Of a stretch of 11,867 nucleotides of DNA, positions 1 through 5,643 are shown piece by piece. Source of the stretch: Acidimicrobiales bacterium. Its GTDB lineage: Bacteria; Actinomycetota; Acidimicrobiia; Acidimicrobiales; JABEUL01. Position 1 is the stretch's first letter, and each line of letters begins with the position of its first letter. The stretch covers positions 1 to 11,867 of the forward strand of contig JABEUL010000249.1 in the NCBI GenBank assembly GCA_013044465.1, given 5' to 3'. Made by a program: the position numbers and the translations under genes. The notes under the pieces were generated by a model that saw nothing but the letters and a program-made list of their open reading frames with translations, ran no database searches and had not been told where the DNA came from.

Positions 1-263
1 CGAGTCCATAATGGTTAACCGAACTCTCGGTACTTTATAACCCTGCCTAAAGGCGGAACTTGGAGTTCACGCGAAGTGACGCGAGACCTGAATAGTTACC
101 AACTATGAACAAAAAAAGCACAACGCACAACTAAAATGTCCCAGACGGACTATACAAGCTGTTTCAGAAAAACGTATGGCTCCCAAGGGGGACCTGACCA
201 GCTATTCTGCATAAATTAGTTGCCAACTCTAGGTGAATCCATGAAACCCGGAGAGCAAACCAG
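1..263. other. Gene-free left edge with small inverted repeats
   Basis: No convincing coding region is seen in this stretch; all plus frames close within 40 bases of the left edge. It contains several short perfect inverted repeats: GAACTC (21-26) with GAGTTC (63-68), enclosing GCC-TAAA-GGC (45-54), then TCAC-GCGAA-GTGA (67-79), then ATAGTT-ACC-AACTAT (92-106). None is followed by a T-run on either strand, so they are not obvious terminators. On the minus strand TATAAA lies about 25 bases before an ATG at 7-9, so the promoter and start of a leftward gene beyond the edge are possible, but only three codons are visible. A small RNA or an upstream gene's control region are both open possibilities. 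Confidence 0.35.
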
Positions 264-1022
264 CTAAGCCCTTTTTGCCTCTTGGGTTGGGACTCTTGAG
301 ACACGCTCACCAAGTTCGATCTGAATCACATTTTCAAGTGCTCTTGAGATTTCTGCATCAAGTACTGCCTTCGCAGCTGGCCTTAACTTCGAAATGAGTT
401 CCGTGAGTTCACCGACCTTGTCAGAAGGGATCGGTTCCCCAAGGGGATCCATAACATATTTAGTCACCAGGTCCACAAATAGTTGCGCAATAATATTTAC
501 GGTGACTCGAAGTTCCTTACCTGCTGTTATGATCGGTTCCATTGGAACGCCGGCGTTGGTGAGGAGTATTGCCGTATTGAGAAGATGGGGTTCGAATACA
601 TGAACCCTATTTTCGTTAATTTCCAAAATTCCAAGTTCGATTGCACTTTTCAGTGCCTGAATTATCTCTCCGTCATCGATAGCATTGACGAAGCGCTCCT
701 TTAGTTGGTCAATACTTAAAATCTCTTCATTGTGTTCGGCCCAAGGTGCCCCAAGGGCTTCTTCCAAACCCAATAGTTCACTTACGTCTTGACCTAATTC
801 CCAAGCTGAAATTAGCTCCGCAATATTTGACAAAGAGTATCCGCGGTTAAGGAGATCATTAATTAATCTGAGTCTTGCCAAATGAGCCTGCGAATAAAAT
901 CCGACTCTCCCGACCCTCTTTGGAGGCTGAAGGAGTCCGCGGTCTTGATATGCTCGAACATTTCTGACAGTGGTTTTGGCCAATCTGGCTAAGTCATCGA
1001 TTCGATATTCATTAGTTGTCAT
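264..1022 (-). CDS. MerR-family transcriptional regulator
   Basis: This 252-residue protein opens with a typical MerR winged helix-turn-helix (residues about 6-72). The pattern YRIDDLARLAKTTVRNVRAY is followed by the RGLL..P.R.G..GFYS wing and a second helical segment, LINDLLNRGYSLSNIAEL. The remaining 170 or so residues are mostly helical and lack the Cys pattern of metal-sensing MerR proteins. This suggests an organic-ligand sensor or a protein-interaction domain, but the effector cannot be named. The ATG start has GGAG seven bases upstream (1030-1033), so it is translated with a leader, unlike the divergent SDR. The gene is head-to-head with the SDR/diiron-oxygenase operon, and the shared 114-base gap holds two inverted repeats. 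The simplest inference is that it controls that operon and itself. Family assignment is firm; target and ligand are inferred. Confidence 0.9.
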   Translation of the reverse strand: MTTNEYRIDDLARLAKTTVRNVRAYQDRGLLQPPKRVGRVGFYSQAHLARLRLINDLLNRGYSLSNIAELISAWELGQDVSELLGLEEALGAPWAEHNEEILSIDQLKERFVNAIDDGEIIQALKSAIELGILEINENRVHVFEPHLLNTAILLTNAGVPMEPIITAGKELRVTVNIIAQLFVDLVTKYVMDPLGEPIPSDKVGELTELISKLRPAAKAVLDAEISRALENVIQIELGERVSRVPTQEAKRA

Positions 1023-1054
1023 ATTTATTCTCCGACTCAGCCGATTTGACCAAC

Positions 1055-1080
1055 GGCACTAGAAGGGAAGTTGAAGTGCC
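1055..1080. promoter_or_regulatory. 6-bp perfect inverted repeat in the merR leader
   Basis: GGCACT (1055-1060) and AGTGCC (1075-1080) are perfect reverse complements with a 14-base spacer. They lie between the start of the MerR gene and its candidate -10 box, so they would fall at the very 5' end of its transcript. The repeat could be a protein-binding site or an mRNA hairpin. It differs in sequence from the ACTGTA dyad near the SDR promoter. Confidence 0.4.
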
Positions 1081-1082
1081 TT

Positions 1083-1111
1083 ATTTTAATTGTACTACGC
1101 TCTTGACTGTA
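1083..1111 (-). promoter_or_regulatory. Candidate promoter of the MerR gene
   Basis: Read on the minus strand, TAAAAT (1088 to 1083) is a fair -10 box, with TACAGT 17 bases upstream (1111 to 1106) in the -35 position. The -35 match is poor, which would suit an activator-dependent or weak promoter. The -35 position lies inside the ACTGTA dyad, so one protein bound there could control both directions. This is a weak call from pattern matching. Confidence 0.3.
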
Positions 1112-1131
1112 GCAGTGGAGAATGTTACAGT
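1103..1131 (+). promoter_or_regulatory. SDR operon promoter with overlapping dyad operator
   Basis: TTGACT (1103-1108) and TACAGT (1126-1131) are separated by exactly 17 bases, a good sigma-70-type arrangement. The -10 box ends five bases before the SDR ATG at 1137, so transcription should begin at or within a base or two of the start codon and give a leaderless mRNA. Overlaid on this is a dyad, ACTGTAGCA (1106-1114) and TGTTACAGT (1123-1131), whose 9-base arms pair with one mismatch over an 8-base spacer. A dyad filling the -35/-10 spacer is the usual place for a MerR-family operator, although 17 bp is shorter than the 19-20 bp spacer of classic MerR-activated promoters. Repression by the neighbouring MerR protein, or binding by another regulator, is therefore equally possible. 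Confidence 0.6.
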
Positions 1132-1136
1132 AGAAG

Positions 1137-1973
1137 ATGATGAAAAAATCCCGAAATAGACGGCGCTTAGGCTCCGTGGAGTTAAATGGCGCGCTTGTAG
1201 TTGTAACTGGAGCTGGTAGCGGAATCGGCAAAGCGAGCGCTGAGGCCTTTTCCAATTCAGGAAGTACTGTGATTTCTTTAGATAAAAACGCTGAGGCAGC
1301 TCAAAAGACTGCTGCTAGTTGCGGCGGTTATTCGTTTCAGGTAGATGTAAGTAACAGAGAGGCAATGGCCGAACTTGCAGAGAGTATTGGGGTCGAATAT
1401 GGCGTTCCTGATGTATTGGTCAATAATGCAGGCGTTGGAATGTCTGGAAGATTTCTTGATACAAGTGGGGATGACTGGGACTGGATCATGAACGTGAATC
1501 TCAAGGGAGTAATAAATGGATGTGCTGCCTTTGGACCCTTGATGATGAGGCGGGGAAGCGGTCATATCTCTAATGTTGCTTCAGGATTGGCATACTTTCC
1601 TCGGGCAACAGAGCCAGCCTATGTTACAACAAAAGCTGGAGTTCTTGCTCTATCACAGTGTCTCAGAGCTGATTGGGCAAAATCTGGAGTAGGTGTTTCA
1701 GTCATTTGTCCTGGCGTAATTAATACTCCAATAATTTCAACATCACGATTCTTAGGGGAGCGAGGAAGTGAAAAAACTGCAGGCAAGGTGCAAAAGGTAT
1801 TCAGCAAGGGACATGATCCATCATTAGTGGCTAAAGCCATCGTCCGGGCCGCAAGGCGTAATTCACGAGTAGTGCCAGTGGGATTTGAAAGCTGGGTGGG
1901 ATGGTACATGAATGGTCTAGTTCCAGGACCCCTAGTGGATCTAATTGCACGAGCCCAATTGGGCGGAGTATAA
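1137..1973 (+). CDS. Short-chain dehydrogenase/reductase (SDR)
   Basis: This 278-residue classical SDR carries the Rossmann glycine motif TGAGSGIG (24-31), an acidic residue at the end of strand 2 (D49, favouring NAD(H)), the VDVS motif (69-72), NNAG (96-99), and the catalytic tetrad N121, S149, Y162 and K166 (YxxxK). The PGVINTP segment that follows is the usual cofactor loop. It would be a soluble NAD(P)-dependent oxidoreductase acting on an alcohol/ketone substrate that the sequence does not define. The ATG at 1137 is chosen because a 17-bp-spaced promoter ends just upstream, implying a leaderless transcript. The basic extension MMKKSRNRRR before the Rossmann fold is unusual, and an in-frame GTG at 1176 would remove it but has no ribosome binding site. 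The gene is followed after 10 bases by the diiron oxygenase, so the two are co-transcribed. Family firm, substrate unknown. Confidence 0.92.
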   Translation: MMKKSRNRRRLGSVELNGALVVVTGAGSGIGKASAEAFSNSGSTVISLDKNAEAAQKTAASCGGYSFQVDVSNREAMAELAESIGVEYGVPDVLVNNAGVGMSGRFLDTSGDDWDWIMNVNLKGVINGCAAFGPLMMRRGSGHISNVASGLAYFPRATEPAYVTTKAGVLALSQCLRADWAKSGVGVSVICPGVINTPIISTSRFLGERGSEKTAGKVQKVFSKGHDPSLVAKAIVRAARRNSRVVPVGFESWVGWYMNGLVPGPLVDLIARAQLGGV

Positions 1974-1978
1974 GGAGG
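1972..1978 (+). promoter_or_regulatory. Strong Shine-Dalgarno for the diiron oxygenase
   Basis: AAGGAGG overlaps the TAA stop of the SDR (1971-1973) and sits five bases before a GTG at 1984. It decides the start of the next gene: an in-frame ATG at 1945 would overlap the SDR coding sequence and has no such site. Confidence 0.85.
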
Positions 1979-1983
1979 TTTCT

Positions 1984-2964
1984 GTGACGGTAGTTGCAGA
2001 TATTAGAGATGGCAAAAAAAATAAGGAGCGTAGCTCTTTAGATAATTTTCAGACCATAGTAAAAAGACTTTCCCGTCAATCAGTTGAGAAGCATTTTGAT
2101 GCATACGTCGACATCGAGTGGGATTTGTCGGAAAATAGAATTGACCTAGATGACGAGCATTGGGGATTTTGGAAGTTGGATCCTTTGAACCATTCTTCTT
2201 GGTATCACCAACAATCACCCGAAACCCAAAAGAAACTAGCTATAGCTCGTATTGCCTCAATTATGCGGATTGGGTGGGAGTTTGAAAACCTCCTACAAAG
2301 GGGTCTTTTAGCCTATGCATTTCGGCTCCCGAACGGGATGCCTGAATTTCGGTATATTCATCATGAGGTTATTGAAGAATCCCACCATTCTATGATGTTT
2401 CAAGAATTCGTTAACCGTACGGGACTTCCGGTTAAGGGCATGCCACCATTGTTAAAGTGGCTTGCAGTCAGGGTAGTTCTTCCCTTGCAGTTCTATGCTC
2501 CTTCTCTATTTTTCTTTTTTGTCCTTGGAGGAGAAGATCCAATCGATCATATTCAGCGCTCGCAGATTAGATCCGGTGAGGGGCCTCCAATTGTTCAGAA
2601 GATTATGAAAATTCATGTTACAGAAGAAGCTCGGCACCTCTCATTTGCAAGGAACACTTTGAAGCTCAAGGTTCCTGAATTAGGGAGAACGAGGAAGTTT
2701 CTTCTTGGTCTGGTAGTGCCTATATTGATGGCAATAATGGTGAGACTTATGGTATATCCATCTCGTCACTACTGTCGAAAAAATGGAGTTCCCATGTCGG
2801 CATTCCTAGAGGCTATCAACAGTCTGGAAGCAAAACAGCTTCTAAAAGATGCCGCATCCAAGCCAAGGAAGCTTTCATTTGATTTAGGTCTAATAAACCC
2901 TGTGAGTACTAAGATATGGAAGATCTGCGGGCTCTGGGATGAGATAAAAGAATTCGAAGACTAG
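1984..2964 (+). CDS. AurF-like non-haem diiron oxygenase
   Basis: This 326-residue protein fits the AurF (p-aminobenzoate N-oxygenase) diiron family. Numbered from the GTG, candidate metal ligands are E99 or E101 (WEFENL), the EESHH cluster (E131/E132 with H134/H135), E184 (GGED), then H211-x3-E215-x2-H218 (HVTEEARH). AurF itself has the same HxxxExxH spacing in its last ligand helix. Such enzymes use O2 and two irons to oxidise amines or carbon centres; the substrate here is unknown. Two strongly hydrophobic stretches (about 158-183 and 239-257) suggest membrane contact or a greasy substrate pocket. The GTG start is set by AAGGAGG at 1972-1978. The gene is second in an operon with the SDR, so the SDR may supply or process the alcohol/aldehyde partner of the oxygenation. 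A terminator follows at 3087-3110. It could instead be one of the actinobacterial 'diiron oxygenase' paralogues without N-oxygenase activity. Confidence 0.8.
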   Translation: MTVVADIRDGKKNKERSSLDNFQTIVKRLSRQSVEKHFDAYVDIEWDLSENRIDLDDEHWGFWKLDPLNHSSWYHQQSPETQKKLAIARIASIMRIGWEFENLLQRGLLAYAFRLPNGMPEFRYIHHEVIEESHHSMMFQEFVNRTGLPVKGMPPLLKWLAVRVVLPLQFYAPSLFFFFVLGGEDPIDHIQRSQIRSGEGPPIVQKIMKIHVTEEARHLSFARNTLKLKVPELGRTRKFLLGLVVPILMAIMVRLMVYPSRHYCRKNGVPMSAFLEAINSLEAKQLLKDAASKPRKLSFDLGLINPVSTKIWKICGLWDEIKEFED

Positions 2965-3086
2965 ATTTATCAAATTTGTGCAATGACCATCCGTGCCAAT
3001 TGAGGGAATAAGAGGCCCAAGTTCCTTTTGCTGCAAAAGTAAGTAGATGGTTAAGTTACTTCTTAGATGACTAATGTGGTCAATTG

Positions 3087-3110
3087 CCTCTACTACATAG
3101 AGGGATTTTT
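3087..3110 (+). terminator. Rho-independent terminator after the diiron oxygenase
   Basis: CCTCTA (3087-3092) and TAGAGG (3098-3103) form a perfect 6-bp stem around the loop CTACA, followed by GA and five Ts (3106-3110). It lies just before the stop of the convergent HxlR gene and would end the SDR/oxygenase transcript. A second, AT-rich perfect hairpin, CTTTTG-CTG-CAAAAG (3025-3039), lies upstream without a T-run and is probably not a terminator. Confidence 0.6.
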
Positions 3111-3116
3111 GAAATC

Positions 3117-3821
3117 TTAGTTGGCCTCGGCCTTAAGTGCCGCAATTGATCTTATGGCAAGCTCAGGTCTCTTTGCAGGCGCGGCTTGGAATCCAAAAAC
3201 ATCCAAAAACGCTTCAACTTTCGAACCGCTTAATTCAATTCTTCCGCTTTGGAGAGCTTCGCCTACCAATATTCGGCCCTGGCGCCACCGCACAAGATCT
3301 GCTGCAGAGATCTTCAATTTAACGTCCGCGTTTTCATCGCTTCCACCACGTAGCCATGGAACGGGACCGTTGAGAAGCATTCGGAATCTCATTCCGTCAA
3401 TTTCAAGGCTCACCCTAATTCCCTCCGGGGGAAGAAATCTATAGGCCACTCCATTGAACAATGCAGTCCGAATAGCAGCAACCGGAGAGAAATTTAAAAT
3501 CTCACTAGGGTCTGGGAGGTGGTGAATTCCCCATTGAGCCAAGGACTGCAAAATAGGAAGCAATTCAGTTCCAGTAGCTGTAAGGGTATATACAGCTCTA
3601 GAACTCATTCCGGCATCCCCCCTGCGTTCGATTACACCTTGTTCGTCAAGCAAGCGGAGCCTATCAATCAAAAGATTGGGAGACAGTCCAGGAAGTGCCC
3701 TTCGGATATCGGTAAACCTTTGAGGTCCAAAAGACAACTCTCGAATAATTAATAAAGACCATCTTTCCCCGATAACATCCAGGGCAGCAGCGATGGGGCA
3801 GTACTGACCATAAGATTTCAC
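3117..3821 (-). CDS. HxlR-family repressor with SCP2-like C-terminal domain
   Basis: This 234-residue protein starts with an HxlR/DUF24-type winged helix (about residues 5-100). It has the conserved N-terminal Cys (C8 in YCPIA), the GERWSLLIIREL helix, LPGLSPNLLIDRLRLLDEQG as recognition region, and the YTLTATG wing. Residues about 112-212 form a second domain with the AADLVRW..G......AL.SGRIELSG pattern of SCP2 (sterol-carrier-like) folds, which can bind hydrophobic ligands. The start is GTG (3819-3821) with no Shine-Dalgarno. TAAAAT lies six bases upstream, so the mRNA is probably leaderless. A TGTAC/GTACA element covers the -35 region and suggests autorepression. C8 could make it redox or electrophile responsive, as in YodB-type HxlR proteins, but that is analogy. 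It converges on the diiron oxygenase operon and diverges from an exported protein gene. Confidence 0.85.
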   Translation of the reverse strand: MKSYGQYCPIAAALDVIGERWSLLIIRELSFGPQRFTDIRRALPGLSPNLLIDRLRLLDEQGVIERRGDAGMSSRAVYTLTATGTELLPILQSLAQWGIHHLPDPSEILNFSPVAAIRTALFNGVAYRFLPPEGIRVSLEIDGMRFRMLLNGPVPWLRGGSDENADVKLKISAADLVRWRQGRILVGEALQSGRIELSGSKVEAFLDVFGFQAAPAKRPELAIRSIAALKAEAN

Positions 3822-3827
3822 ACTTCT

Positions 3828-3833
3828 ATTTTA
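3828..3833 (-). promoter_or_regulatory. -10 box of the HxlR gene (leaderless start)
   Basis: Read on the minus strand, TAAAAT lies six bases before the GTG start codon, so transcription should begin at the start codon itself. No clear -35 hexamer is present at 17 bases; the region is occupied by the TGTAC repeat. The absence of a ribosome binding site agrees with leaderless translation. Confidence 0.5.
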
Positions 3834-3838
3834 CTCTC

Positions 3839-3855
3839 TTGTACTCATTTGTACA
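3839..3855. promoter_or_regulatory. Candidate HxlR operator (TGTAC-N6-GTACA)
   Basis: TGTAC (3840-3844) and GTACA (3851-3855) are perfect inverted arms with a 6-base spacer. Because GTAC is itself palindromic, the same site also reads as two TTGTAC direct repeats (3839-3844 and 3849-3854) exactly 10 bp, about one helical turn, apart. It sits over the -35 region of the HxlR gene and in the shared gap with the exported protein gene. HxlR-type repressors bind short palindromes of this kind at their own promoters, so autoregulation is the natural reading. Confidence 0.45.
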
Positions 3856-3956
3856 GACCCCTTTACCTGGGATTTTATAAAAATATTGTATCTTATTGAA
3901 CGAGTGTCACTAATTGGTGTCTTTAGTTTCATTGGCTCTGGCAAAATATATTTGGA

Positions 3957-4634
3957 GTGAATTTAAACAAATTGAGTACAAAAAATAGGTCGACCGATCT
4001 CATGGTTGTGTCTTTTGCAGTCATATTGGGTCTTTTGATCGGGATGATATTAAGGTTTGATAGCGGCAATTCTCCTTCGAAACTGACGCTTAGGTCTAGT
4101 CCCGCCATAACAGTTCCCAAAATTATTGCAACTACTACAACCGTTGCTCCTGCAACTACTACAACCGTGGTAGATCCCGGTTCATTACCTCAGGAAAAGA
4201 TTCTTCCCGGAGATAGTGATCCACTTTTCCTCTCTCATATGCAAGATGTATGGCAAGCCATAATTACTGGTAATACTTCCGATGCTTTCCCAGCATTTTT
4301 CCCAATGACTGCTTATGAACAGATTAAAGCGCTTCCAAATCCTGCAGCCGACTATACGGACCGTCTAATACCTGGTTACGAACAACAGCTTTATTCCCTT
4401 CACAGCGAATTGGGATCGAATGCATCTATTGCTCAATATGTCTCAACTGTGGTTCCAAGCCAGTATGCGGTATGGGTGTTACCCGGAGTCGAGGCAAATT
4501 CTGGCAGTTACTACAGAGTCTATGGAACGAGGATGTATTACAAAATTAATGGAATCCTGCATTACTTTACTCTTCTCTCACTAATTAGTTGGAGAGGTGA
4601 GTGGTACATTGTCCACGTTACGTCATTTACTTAA
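3957..4634 (+). CDS. Membrane-anchored exported protein with Thr-rich linker, unknown function
   Basis: The 225-residue product has a short basic N-terminus, one hydrophobic segment (about residues 15-35, LMVVSFAVILGLLIGMI), and a low-complexity linker, TTTTVAPATTTTVVDPG, at about 58-75. A roughly 150-residue polar domain rich in Tyr, Ser and aromatic residues follows and would lie outside the membrane. The TTTTV-type linker is typical of exported proteins in Acidimicrobiia and relatives. I do not recognise the outer domain. The start is uncertain: the GTG at 3957 has no usable Shine-Dalgarno (GGAG overlaps it), and TATATT at 3947-3952 could give a near-leaderless mRNA. An ATG at 4002 would begin directly at the membrane segment and also lacks a binding site. 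The gene is divergent from the HxlR regulator and could be its target. Confidence 0.75.
   Translation: MNLNKLSTKNRSTDLMVVSFAVILGLLIGMILRFDSGNSPSKLTLRSSPAITVPKIIATTTTVAPATTTTVVDPGSLPQEKILPGDSDPLFLSHMQDVWQAIITGNTSDAFPAFFPMTAYEQIKALPNPAADYTDRLIPGYEQQLYSLHSELGSNASIAQYVSTVVPSQYAVWVLPGVEANSGSYYRVYGTRMYYKINGILHYFTLLSLISWRGEWYIVHVTSFT
4127..4168 (+). repeat. 18-bp exact direct repeat encoding the Thr-rich linker
   Basis: The 18-base unit TGCAACTACTACAACCGT occurs at 4127-4144 and again at 4151-4168, offset by 24 bases (eight codons). It encodes the tandem ATTTTV-x-x units of the linker in the exported protein. An in-frame duplication of this kind can change linker length by slippage or recombination without breaking the gene. 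Confidence 0.8.
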
Positions 4635-4696
4635 AATCTTGTAGGAATGTGTATAAAGCTTCTAAATTTCAAAGAATTGAATATGACTTACTAAGA

Positions 4697-4712
4697 AAAG
4701 GTATGAACCTTT
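4697..4712. terminator. Possible weak terminator between convergent genes
   Basis: AAAGGT (4697-4702) and ACCTTT (4707-4712) form a perfect 6-bp stem with the loop ATGA in the gap between the exported protein and the convergent M50 protease. Only short T/A runs flank it, so termination strength is doubtful, but the position fits a shared bidirectional terminator. Confidence 0.3.
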
Positions 4713-4725
4713 ATAACTTGCAAAC

Positions 4726-5532
4726 CTAACCGACGAATCCGATTAATGACATCCAGTGATTAAATTCAAAATTAAAGAGACCAGAGAGCAAATTTCGGCC
4801 AAGCAACACTATGACAATCACAATCACTATCGAATAACTTCTGAATCTGTAATAGGCCTCAAGATGCTTTTCTCCAAGTGCTCGCTCGATTAAAGCTGAT
4901 CCATCTAGTGGTGGGACTGGCAGCAAGTTGAAAGTTGCGAGCACAATATTTGCAAATCCTGCAATTAAGATGAGTTGGGCCCAAAGAGGCTGTACAAAAA
5001 ATAAAGATGTACTTCCCGAAGTCAGGCTACTTATTTCCCAGGCAGTTAAATTAGGAGCTGCCAAAAACTTGTAAATCAATCCACAAATAAGAGCAATGCC
5101 AATATTTGTCATCGGCCCAATCAAAGATACTAAGGCTCTTTTATCCCGTGACTTTATTTCGGTGAGATTTACAGGAACAGGACGAGCCCAACCAAATGCC
5201 CCAACACCTGAAACCGTCATAATTGCCGGCAGCAGTACTGTTCCAATGGGATCGATACTTGGAATTGGATTTAGCGTGAGTCGACCAGCGTCCTTGGCTG
5301 TATTGTCTCCGAACCAGTATGCAATGACACCGTGTGACAGTTCATGGAGAATTATTGATGGCAGTAGGGCTGCGAAGTAGAGAAGCTGAACGGCTACAGA
5401 TTGACGCTTAAAAGCAACAATTAGTAGACCTGCTTCAACAACTATAAATAAAATAGCGCCTAAAAGATTGAAAAGCCACTTTGGCATTTTGGATGAATTT
5501 AGTTGGGGTTGATTTGAATGGAAAAAACTCAT
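4726..5532 (-). CDS. Site-2-protease-like M50 membrane metalloprotease
   Basis: This 268-residue multi-pass protein has the zinc motif HELSH (63-67; His63, Glu64, His67) inside a membrane helix, the NPIPSIDPIGT segment (89-98) typical of the M50B group, and the third metal-ligand motif NLLPVPPLDGS (202-212) with Asp210. Several hydrophobic helices (about 20-40, 48-72, 95-112, 135-155, 183-205, 233-250) place it in the membrane. Members cleave within transmembrane helices of anti-sigma factors or other membrane proteins; the substrate here is unknown. There are no PDZ or CBS domains, so it is a minimal compact form. The ATG start lacks a clear Shine-Dalgarno but has a good promoter about 20-50 bases upstream. 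It is convergent with the exported single-pass protein, which is a conceivable but unproven substrate, and divergent from the broken P-loop gene. Confidence 0.88.
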   Translation of the reverse strand: MSFFHSNQPQLNSSKMPKWLFNLLGAILFIVVEAGLLIVAFKRQSVAVQLLYFAALLPSIILHELSHGVIAYWFGDNTAKDAGRLTLNPIPSIDPIGTVLLPAIMTVSGVGAFGWARPVPVNLTEIKSRDKRALVSLIGPMTNIGIALICGLIYKFLAAPNLTAWEISSLTSGSTSLFFVQPLWAQLILIAGFANIVLATFNLLPVPPLDGSALIERALGEKHLEAYYRFRSYSIVIVIVIVLLGRNLLSGLFNFEFNHWMSLIGFVG

Positions 5533-5550
5533 TAGTTATCGATTGGTTTG

Positions 5551-5579
5551 AAAATATATCTAGTTTAAAAAAGAGTCAA
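5551..5579 (-). promoter_or_regulatory. Promoter of the M50 protease gene
   Basis: On the minus strand TTGACT (5579 to 5574) and TATTTT (5556 to 5551) are spaced 17 bases apart. The expected start of transcription gives a short leader of roughly 12 bases before the ATG at 5532. No strong ribosome binding site lies in that leader. Confidence 0.5.
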
Positions 5580-5643
5580 AAATTCGAATCAATATCTGAA
5601 AACTCGATTTCCAAAAACTCTTAGGTAGGTACAGTCTAGCTAA

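Noticed and set aside
197..266. ACCAGCTA repeated at 197-204, 259-266 and again at 6540-6547
   Set aside because: An 8-mer in three copies without common context; too short to call a repeat element or attachment site.
394..704. Plus-strand reading frames opposite the MerR gene
   Set aside because: Antisense shadows of a clear regulator; no motifs.
1945..1983. Upstream ATG extending the diiron oxygenase by 13 residues
   Set aside because: It overlaps the SDR coding sequence by 29 bases and lacks a Shine-Dalgarno, while AAGGAGG is placed correctly for the GTG at 1984.
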